Notes under the pieces: generated by a model
What the model saw: only the letters and a program-made list of their open reading frames with translations
Databases searched by the model: none
Told to the model about the DNA's origin: nothing
NCBI RefSeq assembly: GCF_000424465.1
Contig: NZ_AUJY01000011.1
Span: forward strand, 156,139-220,138
Length of the DNA: 64,000 nucleotides
Source of the DNA: Butyrivibrio hungatei NK4A153
Lineage (GTDB): Bacteria; Bacillota; Clostridia; Lachnospirales; Lachnospiraceae
Reading direction: 5' to 3'
Shown here: positions 18,132-24,887 of the stretch, piece after piece
Numbering within the stretch: position 1 is the first letter of the stretch
Layout of the letters: every line of letters begins with the position of its first letter
Translations under genes and position numbers: made by a program

Positions 18132-18241
18132 TATTTTAGTCCTTGATCAAATCTGATCTGAATCTGATGTCTCTCCATGTTTTTTTGAGCCGTTTTTTTC
18201 GCGAAATTCATCAATTGAATTTTGGCGTTAAAATTGGGCAT
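18131..18241 (-). CDS. Possible 36-residue leader peptide coupled to the recombinase
   Basis: In frame on the minus strand, an ATG at 18241-18239 opens a 36-codon ORF (starts MPNFNAKIQLMNFAKK, ends RFDQGLK) whose TAA overlaps the recombinase ATG as TAATG. The start lies about 7 bases after the predicted -10 box, so the message could be leaderless. The ORF stays open further upstream (to 18385), but that part precedes the predicted promoter. The basic sequence resembles nothing I recognise. It may be a real small protein, a coupling device or chance. Confidence 0.3.
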   Translation of the reverse strand: MPNFNAKIQLMNFAKKTAQKNMERHQIQIRFDQGLK

Positions 18242-18247
18242 AACGAT

Positions 18248-18276
18248 AGTATATACGTATTTATCGCGTTTTTCAA
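18248..18276 (-). promoter_or_regulatory. Promoter of the recombinase gene
   Basis: On the minus strand, TTGAAA (18276-18271), 17 bases, TATACT (18253-18248). This is close to the sigma-A consensus. Confidence 0.6.
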
Positions 18277-18320
18277 TGATTTTAGGTTCGCATAATATGC
18301 ATTTTGCGAACTCTATATAC

Positions 18321-18352
18321 GTGTACAATGTACACATTGTAATGTGTACATT
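18321..18352. promoter_or_regulatory. Nested palindromic operator candidate
   Basis: AATGTACACATT (18327-18338), two bases, then its exact reverse complement AATGTGTACATT (18341-18352). Overlapping it, GTGTAC (18321-18326) and GTACAC (18330-18335) form another inverted repeat with a 3-base gap. Three GTGTAC-type half-sites therefore lie in 32 bp between the two divergent genes, ending 5 bases before the -35 box of the coiled-coil gene. A binding site for the ribbon-helix-helix protein or the recombinase is the natural guess. Confidence 0.65.
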
Positions 18353-18357
18353 ATGTA

Positions 18358-18386
18358 TTGAGATTAAGAGGCTGAGATGATACAAT
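18358..18386 (+). promoter_or_regulatory. Promoter of the ribbon-helix-helix/coiled-coil gene
   Basis: TTGAGA (18358-18363), 17 bases, TACAAT (18381-18386), about 50 bases ahead of the start at 18438. The rest of the 306-base gap (18132-18437) holds the recombinase promoter, the palindromes and the small ORF. Confidence 0.65.
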
Positions 18387-18437
18387 AAAGTCAGTAAAAT
18401 ACATATTTCATAAGATTACTATTTTCAAGGAGGCATA

Positions 18438-19367
18438 ATGAGCGACAAGGAAGCAACTAAGGAAGAAAGAACTGTAGATGATACAACGAAGCCTCGCACA
18501 ATGAGACTTACGGATGAAACGTTTGAATATATAAAGAAACTTGCGGCACAACTTGGCGGGAATCAGCAACATGCCGTATCGGAACTTCTTAGGGTATATG
18601 AAGGGCAGATAGAGAAAGATGCTTTACCTGCAGGTGCGGAACAGCTCGAAGAATTCGAGAAGTACCAGGCTAAGATGCATGATATTTTCATGGATCTTAT
18701 TAGATCCAGAAACGATGCTGCAGATCTTGCCCGTGTAGATTTTGCAAAACAACTTGATACTAAAGATGATATAATCTGCGAACTTCAGAAAAATCTTAAG
18801 GATATAAAAGCCGGAGAAGACGGGGCTGCAGAAAAGGCAGAGTCGCTTCGCAAAGAAAATGATGAATTAAAGCAAAAGATGCAGGATGAGATTGAACATC
18901 TGAAAGAAGAGCTTGAGAAAAGCAAAGAAGAGTGCAATGAATTAAAAGAACAAGTTTCTTCTATAAAAGAAGAACTGGCTGAAGCAAAGAAAAATGAATC
19001 CGATATAAGGAAACTTTACGATGAAAGAGTTGCATCTTCCGTAAAACTCATGGATGAAGTGGAAGAACTTAAGAATAAAGAAAATCCTCTCAGAGAAAAT
19101 ATATCAAAAGTTGCTTCGGAAAACAGAGTTTTAGTTGCGGAAAATGCAAGACTTACGCAGGAAAACAAAACTTTGCGCGACGATATCGAATCCATGAGAA
19201 CTTCACATACCGCTGAGATCAAACTTGTTACAGCGAATGCGGAACTCAAGGCAAAGAATGACGCATACAAAGAATTACTTGCTGAAAAAGACAGATATTC
19301 TCAACTTGTTGAACAGATCAAAAATGACAGGACTGAAAAATTGCTTGAAAATCTAAAAAATAAGTAA
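18438..19367 (+). CDS. Ribbon-helix-helix-like DNA-binding protein with long coiled coil
   Basis: A 309-residue protein I do not recognise as a named family. Residues 18-56 (KPRTMRLTDETFEYIKKLAA and the following helix) look like a ribbon-helix-helix fold: a beta strand RTMRLTD followed by two helices. From about residue 65 to the end it is a highly charged coiled coil of Glu/Lys-rich heptads, without membrane segments. The overall plan recalls plasmid KfrA-like or nucleoid-associated proteins. AAGGAGG precedes ATG 18438. It diverges from the recombinase and has its own promoter and terminator, so it forms an independent unit inside the flagellar cluster. The function is unknown; autoregulation through the palindrome next to its promoter is likely. 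Confidence 0.75.
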   Translation: MSDKEATKEERTVDDTTKPRTMRLTDETFEYIKKLAAQLGGNQQHAVSELLRVYEGQIEKDALPAGAEQLEEFEKYQAKMHDIFMDLIRSRNDAADLARVDFAKQLDTKDDIICELQKNLKDIKAGEDGAAEKAESLRKENDELKQKMQDEIEHLKEELEKSKEECNELKEQVSSIKEELAEAKKNESDIRKLYDERVASSVKLMDEVEELKNKENPLRENISKVASENRVLVAENARLTQENKTLRDDIESMRTSHTAEIKLVTANAELKAKNDAYKELLAEKDRYSQLVEQIKNDRTEKLLENLKNK

Positions 19368-19394
19368 TTTCAATTAAAATTAATTACATTGGGC

Positions 19395-19436
19395 AACGCT
19401 TGCACTTGACTGGGGTGTGAGCGTTTTATTTTTTGT
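19395..19436 (+). terminator. Rho-independent terminator after the coiled-coil gene
   Basis: AACGCTTGCAC (19395-19405) pairs with GTGTGAGCGTT (19415-19425) with two G-T pairs, followed by TTATTTTTT. Confidence 0.85.
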
Positions 19437-19741
19437 CAAGAAAAATCGTAGAAACTAACCGTTGTTTTTGATATTTAATACTGTACAGTAAATGAAAATG
19501 TGTTAAAATAAATTGAATACCACTATATGTAGTATATTGCATGCACTATGAAACATAATTGCTAACTTTATTTCATTCATTTTGCTCTAAAATGAAATTA
19601 CGATTCAAATTGGACTAAAAAAGTTGCATTTAAGCAAGAATTAAGCATTTTAGTATGGTAAAATTAATATGCTAAGAAATTAAGTTTCGTTTCTAGTCTA
19701 TTTTTTCACTAAAAAATGTAATTTTATATCAGAAGGTGTTT
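19437..19741 (+). promoter_or_regulatory. Palindrome-rich regulatory gap upstream of flbD
   Basis: No gene is seen. The gap is AT-rich and holds a perfect 12-bp palindrome TACTGTACAGTA (19479-19490), an imperfect inverted repeat ATACCAC/GTAGTAT (19517-19535), and CATTTT/AAAATG (19578-19594). An extended -10 element, TATGGTAAAAT (19654-19664), about 80 bases before flbD is the best promoter candidate for the second flagellar block; its -35 is poor. This suggests an activator or at least a dedicated start site. Confidence 0.5.
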
Positions 19742-19915
19742 ATGAACAAGGGAGTAATTGAGCTTACCAAAATGGATACGCGTAAGATACTCATTAATCC
19801 GAGTTTGATTGAGACAGTTGAGAGTAATCCGGATACTGTCGTGGTCTTATCTACCGGAAGAAAGCTTATTGTGAAAGAGAGCATGGAAGATATTTGCAGT
19901 CTTATCAATTCCTGA
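19742..19915 (+). CDS. flbD: Flagellar protein FlbD (SwrD)
   Basis: A short gene of 57 codons. The product begins MNKGVIELTKMDTRKILINP and has SLIETVESNPDTVVVLSTGR followed by KLIVKESMEDICSLI, the recognisable pattern of FlbD/SwrD (IETIE..PDT...L..GKK.VVKES). In Bacillus, SwrD raises stator-driven torque, which fits the position directly before motA and motB. AGAAGG lies before ATG 19742; the TGA is at 19913-19915. Confidence 0.9.
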   Translation: MNKGVIELTKMDTRKILINPSLIETVESNPDTVVVLSTGRKLIVKESMEDICSLINS

Positions 19916-19965
19916 AACGTGCGGAAGAAGATGTTGACTAATTTTTAATGTGAGAGGTAAATGCT

Positions 19966-20775
19966 GTGGATATTGCGTCGATTATCGGTGTAGTAATGGG
20001 AATTGTATTTATGCTTCTTGGAATCATCACATCCGGAGGCATCGGTTCTGTTGGAAATTTCTTGGATGCGCCGTCGGCTCTGGTTACATTCGGTGGAGCT
20101 TTGATGGCTGTTTTGGCATCCAGACCGCTTTCGGAGTTTACCGGCGGACTCAAGTGCTATACGCGAATATTTAAACTTACTACCGATGATACCAAGGCCG
20201 TAATCAAGCAGATCATCGATCTGTCCAATACAGCCAGAAAAGAAGGTCTTCTCGCTCTGGAAGAAGCGGCCGGCAATCTTGACGATGCTTTTATGAAAAA
20301 AGGCGTCATGCTTATTGTTGACGGTACCGAGCCTGAGCTTGTAAAGAGCATTCTTGAGGCCGAGATAGATGCTATGGCTGAGAGACATAAGACTAACTAT
20401 TCTTTATTTGAAGACATTGCGTCACAGGGTCCTGCCTGGGGTATGATCGGTACACTTTTGGGGCTTGTTAACATGCTTAATGATATGAGTGATGCATCGA
20501 AGATTGGACCTTCCATGGCGACTGCTCTTATCACGACATTGTACGGTTCAGTTATGGCGAACTGGTTCTGTTTCCCTGCTTCAGCCAAGTTAAAGGCAAG
20601 AAGCAATGCAGAGTACATGTCAAAGAGTATTGTCATTGAAGGACTTTTGTCTATACAGGCGGGTGAAAATCCCCGTGTAACAGAAGAGAAGCTTAAGTCA
20701 TTCCTGTCACCCGTTGACAGAACGGCTTACGAAGCTGAGACCGGAACAGGTTCAGCAGGTGGAGGCGAAGAATAA
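19966..20775 (+). CDS. motA: Flagellar stator protein MotA
   Basis: Membrane stator subunit that forms the ion channel with MotB. The 269-residue product has four membrane segments (about residues 3-24, 32-50, 150-170 and 180-200), the cytoplasmic loop with charged residues that meet FliG, and the conserved block GPAWGMIGTLLGLVNML. The start is GTG at 19966 with a GAGAGG site; an ATG five bases earlier is out of frame. Its stop overlaps the motB start (TAATG). Confidence 0.97.
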   Translation: MDIASIIGVVMGIVFMLLGIITSGGIGSVGNFLDAPSALVTFGGALMAVLASRPLSEFTGGLKCYTRIFKLTTDDTKAVIKQIIDLSNTARKEGLLALEEAAGNLDDAFMKKGVMLIVDGTEPELVKSILEAEIDAMAERHKTNYSLFEDIASQGPAWGMIGTLLGLVNMLNDMSDASKIGPSMATALITTLYGSVMANWFCFPASAKLKARSNAEYMSKSIVIEGLLSIQAGENPRVTEEKLKSFLSPVDRTAYEAETGTGSAGGGEE

Positions 20776-21608
20776 TGGCAAAAAAAGCAGAAGAAGTAAA
20801 ACCGGGCGCGCCCGCGTGGACCGCGACGTTTGGAGATCTGATGAACCTGCTCCTTTGTTTCTTCGTACTTCTTTTCTCCATGTCAACTATGGATGCCGCT
20901 AAGTTTGAAGAGGTTGCCGCGTCGTTTAGTTCGGCGTTCGGCTTTTTCTCAGGCGGTGAGATGGCTATCGGTGAAGGTGCTCTTATAGGCGATGGAATAT
21001 CACAGCTTAGTGAGCTTTCGAGCTATGTGACTTCAATGGGACTTGCACAGACAGGTGAGAATGCCGATACCGAGGAGATGGAAGTCGGTGATATGAACCA
21101 AAAGGAACTTATGGAAGCGGCTGAGGAAGAACAGCTCGAAGCTTCGGCGGAGCTTGCTGAGAAGATTGAGGAAGCTCTTAATGAAGAAGATATAGAGGAT
21201 GTTGTTGCTCTTAATTATACGAGTCAGTTTGTTCAGCTTACCATACAGGGTTCGATCCTTTTTGATTCTGCCAAGACTGATATTAAGGAAGATGCAAAAC
21301 CTGTAATAGATAAAGTTGGACAGATACTCGAGACTTATGCCGGAGGAACTGTTGCGGTTGAGGGACATACTGATAACGTTCCCATGACTTCAGGCGGAAA
21401 GTATGCGAACAACGATGAGCTCAGCTCAGGAAGAGCTCTTTCGGTTTTCTATTATCTTTGTGAGAACACTAATCTTGATCCTGCGAACATAGTTCATACG
21501 GGCAGAGGGGAATATAACCCGATCGCTGATAATTCAACCGATGAGGGAAGAGCCCGTAACAGACGAGTTGAGATTAAAATATATAATCCACTTAGTTCTT
21601 CATACTAA
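20775..21608 (+). CDS. motB: Flagellar stator protein MotB
   Basis: Peptidoglycan-anchored stator subunit of 277 residues. One N-terminal membrane helix (about 21-40) carries the ion-binding aspartate D21 in ATFGDLMNLLLCFFVLLF. The C-terminal OmpA-like domain shows ILFDSAKTDI, VEGHTDNVPM and the NRRVEI end. An acidic linker separates the two. It is translationally coupled to motA. Whether H+ or Na+ drives the motor cannot be read safely here. Confidence 0.97.
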   Translation: MAKKAEEVKPGAPAWTATFGDLMNLLLCFFVLLFSMSTMDAAKFEEVAASFSSAFGFFSGGEMAIGEGALIGDGISQLSELSSYVTSMGLAQTGENADTEEMEVGDMNQKELMEAAEEEQLEASAELAEKIEEALNEEDIEDVVALNYTSQFVQLTIQGSILFDSAKTDIKEDAKPVIDKVGQILETYAGGTVAVEGHTDNVPMTSGGKYANNDELSSGRALSVFYYLCENTNLDPANIVHTGRGEYNPIADNSTDEGRARNRRVEIKIYNPLSSSY

Positions 21609-21627
21609 AAGAGGGGGGATTTTTCAA

Positions 21628-22170
21628 ATGAAAAAGAATTTACTATCAATCATCATTCTGGCTTTACTTGTTGTAAATATCGCCATGACGGGCTTTATGC
21701 TTTTGAGTGTTATGACTACAAATTCCCAGACGGCCAAACTTGTTTCTGACATAGCGGCTGCGCTTGAACTTGAAACAAGCGGCGGTGTCGGCGGAGGACT
21801 TAACACTGAGCCTTCAGAACCTTCGGGAGTCAATGAAATAGCTACATTCGGATTTGTTGGAAATCAGGACAGGCTTACCATAAATCTTAAGCCGGGCAAT
21901 GACGGCAAATCACATATGATGGTTGTTGAAGTTGTTTTTTCCATGAATACAGCCAATCCTGATTATGCATCATATGGCTCATCCGAGCAGCTTTCGGGAA
22001 TGAGAGATCGTGTGAAGTCAATTGTTACCGATACACTTTCAAGTTATTCAATGGAAGAACTTCAGGAAAACAGTCAGCCCGCAAAAGATGCAATTGTTGA
22101 AAAGGTAAGAGAACTTTACAATTCCAACTTTATTTACAGAGTTGATTTCAGCAGTGTGCTTTATCAGTAA
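21628..22170 (+). CDS. fliL: Flagellar basal-body-associated protein FliL
   Basis: Single-pass membrane protein that surrounds the stator. I place the start at ATG 21628, with GAGGGGGGA just upstream, giving 180 residues; an earlier in-frame ATG at 21541 lies inside motB and lacks a ribosome site. The membrane helix is residues 4-26, followed by a Gly/Glu-rich linker and a FliL domain with MMVVEVVFSM and IVTDTLSSYSMEEL. Confidence 0.88.
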   Translation: MKKNLLSIIILALLVVNIAMTGFMLLSVMTTNSQTAKLVSDIAAALELETSGGVGGGLNTEPSEPSGVNEIATFGFVGNQDRLTINLKPGNDGKSHMMVVEVVFSMNTANPDYASYGSSEQLSGMRDRVKSIVTDTLSSYSMEELQENSQPAKDAIVEKVRELYNSNFIYRVDFSSVLYQ

Positions 22171-22230
22171 TGCTGCATTTTATTAAAAAGGATACGCCGA
22201 TAGCTATTTATCGGAGGAAGGAGATCCAAC

Positions 22231-23214
22231 TTGAGCGAAGTACTGTCACAAAATGAAATAGATGGTCTGTTGGCAGCACTTAATAGCGGTGAATTAGATG
22301 TAGATCAGATGCAAGCCGCAGACGAGAAAAAAGTCAAAGATTATGACTTTAAACGTCCGGCGAAGTTTTCCAAGGAACATCTCAGAACTTTGGAGATGAT
22401 ATACGAGCATTACGGAAGGCTTTTGTCTACTACATTACCTTTATATCTTAGAAAGAATGTTACGGTGTCGGTTGCTAACTCAGAGACGGTTACATATTCG
22501 GAGTTTAGCAATGCCCTTTCAAACCCGGTTATTTTGGGAGTTATAAGCTTCCTCCCCTTACAGGGAACGATTATTTTGGAACTGCAGGCCAACATCGGAT
22601 TCTCTTTTATCGACAGGATGCTTGGAGGTACCGGCATCGGACTTGATAAACCGAGACCATTCACCGATATTGAGATGCCACTTATAGAGAAGCTTGTGAC
22701 TATTTGCATGCAGCTTATGGTAGAGCCGTGGCAGAATGTTGTTTCTATCAATCCGGTCATGGAAAAGATAGAGACAAACCCGCAGTTTGCACAGGTTATT
22801 TCACCTACAGACATGATCGCCATCGTCACTCTTAATATTAAGATCGGTGAAACGGAAGGACTTATGAATGTATGTCTTCCTTATTTCACGCTTGAGAGTG
22901 TTATGGATAAACTTAATACCAAGTTCTGGTTCTCCACGATGCAGAAGAACGTGGATGAAGATTTCGGAGAATATCTTGAGACTATGGTCAAACATGTTGA
23001 TGTTCCCGTAAGAGCGGTTCTTGGCAAGTGTAATGTTTCCGTTAATGACTTTGTTCATTTGCAACCCGGCGACATTATCAGACTTGATAACAGAGTAAAC
23101 ACGGATATGCAGGTTTACGTTGGAAATATCTACAAATTCACCGGTTTGCCCGGTACTACGAAAGATAAATACGCCGTCAGGATCACGTCGGTAGTAAGAG
23201 AGGAGGAAGAGTAG
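22231..23214 (+). CDS. fliM: Flagellar motor switch protein FliM
   Basis: C-ring protein that binds phosphorylated CheY. The start is TTG 22231 with AGGAAGGAG upstream. The 327-residue sequence begins with the CheY-binding motif LSQNEIDGLL (about residues 5-14), has the CheC-like middle domain, and the C-terminal FliN-like domain with VHLQPGDIIRLDNRVN. A CCGATA/TATCGG hairpin (22197-22214) lies just ahead of the ribosome site. Confidence 0.97.
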   Translation: MSEVLSQNEIDGLLAALNSGELDVDQMQAADEKKVKDYDFKRPAKFSKEHLRTLEMIYEHYGRLLSTTLPLYLRKNVTVSVANSETVTYSEFSNALSNPVILGVISFLPLQGTIILELQANIGFSFIDRMLGGTGIGLDKPRPFTDIEMPLIEKLVTICMQLMVEPWQNVVSINPVMEKIETNPQFAQVISPTDMIAIVTLNIKIGETEGLMNVCLPYFTLESVMDKLNTKFWFSTMQKNVDEDFGEYLETMVKHVDVPVRAVLGKCNVSVNDFVHLQPGDIIRLDNRVNTDMQVYVGNIYKFTGLPGTTKDKYAVRITSVVREEEE

Positions 23215-23218
23215 GAGC

Positions 23219-24484
23219 ATGGATGGAATGTTATCTCAAGATGAAATTAATGCTTTGCTATCCGGCATGGATTCAACAGCCGGTGGAGAAGGTGATGCTC
23301 CGGCTGCAGAAGCACCTTCCGATAATTCGGATATACCGGTAACTTCCGGCGCACCGGTTTCAGGAGGAAGCGAGATAGACGAATCGCTTCTTAATGATGC
23401 GGAAAAAGATGCCATCGGTGAGGTGGCTAATATAAGTATGGGATCTTCGGCTACTACGCTGTATTCCCTTGTAAATCAGAAGGTTAATATTACAACACCC
23501 CAGGTTGAACTTGCCAACTGGGAAAATGTAATAAATAACTATGAGAGACCTTGCGTCTTTATTCAGATTCAGTATACGGAAGGTCTTGACGGAACAAATA
23601 TCCTTATCCTGAAAGAACGTGATGTTATGGTCATCACCGATCTAATGATGGGTGGCGACGGAACAAATATTTCCGGAGAGATTGGAGAACTTCAACTTTC
23701 AGCTATCTCTGAAGCAATGAACCAGATGATGGGTGCGGCGGCAACATCTCTTTCTACAATGATCAATCAGAAGGTTGATATCAGCCCACCGCAGGCTACA
23801 CTTCTTGATATGATCAACGACGATCCTTCGGATATCGCAGAGTTCCTTATGGGAACATTTGTAAAGATATCTTTCAAGATGCAGGTCGGAGATCTTGTGG
23901 ATTCAACGCTTATGCAGTTGTATCCCATTGATTTTGCCAAGGCGTTAAAAGATCTTGTTCTTACTGATTCAGGAGCAAAAGAAGCAGCACCTGCGCCTGC
24001 TCCCGAACCTGCACCTGCGCCTGCAGAAGCGCCTGCGCCCGCAGCGCCCGATCCGAATATGATGGCGCAGCCTCAAATGGGAATGCCACAGATGGGTATG
24101 CCGCAAATGCAGATGCCTCAGATGGGAATGCCACAGATGCAGACCCCTCCGATGGGTATGCCGCAGATGCAGATGCCTCAGATGATGAATATGAACATTC
24201 AGCCCGCACAGTTCCAGACGTTTGCGGGTGGTCCCGGAATGATGGCCGGAGGGGAAAATATCGGCATCATCAAGGATGTTCCTTTGGAAGTTACGGTTGA
24301 GCTTGGAAGAACTGCTAAACCGATCTCCGATATTCTGGAGTTTGCACCCGGTACCATTATCGAGCTTGATAAGGTTGCGGGTGAGCCTGTCGACGTACTT
24401 GTAAACGGTAAGTTCGTTGCAAAAGGCGAAGTAGTTGTAATTGAAGAAAGTTTCGGTGTTCGTGTGACCGAGATTGTTCAGTGA
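23219..24484 (+). CDS. fliY: Motor switch phosphatase FliY (CheC-FliN fusion)
   Basis: Combines CheY-P phosphatase activity with the FliN rotor function. The 421-residue product has an N-terminal CheY-P-binding motif LSQDEINALL, two CheC active-site blocks with the E-x2-N pattern (EVANISMG and EAMNQMMG), a linker at about 260-335 very rich in Ala/Pro and then Met/Pro/Gln, and a C-terminal SpoA/FliN domain (about 345-421). The Met-Pro-Gln linker is unusual. Start ATG 23219; GAGGAGGAAGAG lies upstream inside the fliM end. Confidence 0.95.
   Translation: MDGMLSQDEINALLSGMDSTAGGEGDAPAAEAPSDNSDIPVTSGAPVSGGSEIDESLLNDAEKDAIGEVANISMGSSATTLYSLVNQKVNITTPQVELANWENVINNYERPCVFIQIQYTEGLDGTNILILKERDVMVITDLMMGGDGTNISGEIGELQLSAISEAMNQMMGAAATSLSTMINQKVDISPPQATLLDMINDDPSDIAEFLMGTFVKISFKMQVGDLVDSTLMQLYPIDFAKALKDLVLTDSGAKEAAPAPAPEPAPAPAEAPAPAAPDPNMMAQPQMGMPQMGMPQMQMPQMGMPQMQTPPMGMPQMQMPQMMNMNIQPAQFQTFAGGPGMMAGGENIGIIKDVPLEVTVELGRTAKPISDILEFAPGTIIELDKVAGEPVDVLVNGKFVAKGEVVVIEESFGVRVTEIVQ
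24074..24192 (+). repeat. Met-Pro-Gln coding repeat in the fliY linker
   Basis: An imperfect tandem repeat encodes about three to four copies of a unit like MGMPQMQMPQ between the phosphatase and FliN parts of FliY. The units differ at synonymous positions. Confidence 0.8.
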
Positions 24485-24542
24485 CGATTTCTTTTTACAA
24501 GATTTCTTTTATATAAAAAGAAACAGATGGAGTGTTTGCATA

Positions 24543-24884
24543 ATGTCAGCCGAATCTTACTTACAGTTTGTTGCCATCTTAATAATCTTTGTTCTTGTGC
24601 TTGGGCTTACTTATTATGTGACCAAGTGGCTTGCCGGTTATCAAAAAGAAAAGGGCAGCGGAAAGAACATTGAGGTTTTGGAGACCGGAAGGATCTCAAC
24701 TACCAAGTATATCCAGATAGTGCGTCTGGGTAATAAATATATGGCCATCGCAGTGGGGAAGGATGAAGTTACTGCATTATGCGAACTTGACAAGGAGTCA
24801 CTTGTTTTTGACAATCCTGAAAATGCGGGCACGTTAAGCTTTAACGAAATTCTTGAAAAAATAAAAAGCGAGTTTAAGAAATAA
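24543..24884 (+). CDS. fliO: Flagellar export component FliO
   Basis: Small membrane protein that helps assemble the FliPQR export gate. From ATG 24543 it has 113 residues; an upstream in-frame start at 24474 would overlap fliY and adds a sequence unlike the family. One membrane helix (about residues 6-26), then a basic region and a FliO domain with GRISTTKYIQIVRLGNKYMAIAVG. It lies directly before fliP. In Bacillus cheY lies between fliY and this gene; here it does not. Confidence 0.9.
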   Translation: MSAESYLQFVAILIIFVLVLGLTYYVTKWLAGYQKEKGSGKNIEVLETGRISTTKYIQIVRLGNKYMAIAVGKDEVTALCELDKESLVFDNPENAGTLSFNEILEKIKSEFKK

Positions 24885-24887
24885 ATT

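Noticed and set aside
22196..22203. GCCGATAG before fliM as a sigma-D -10 box
   Set aside because: The bases 15 upstream read ATTT-like, not TAAA; the nearest TAAA is only 8 bases away. The sequence is better explained as one arm of a small hairpin.
24074..24192. Tandem repeats as a CRISPR-like array
   Set aside because: The repeats are in frame inside fliY, have no spacers and encode a Met-Pro-Gln linker.
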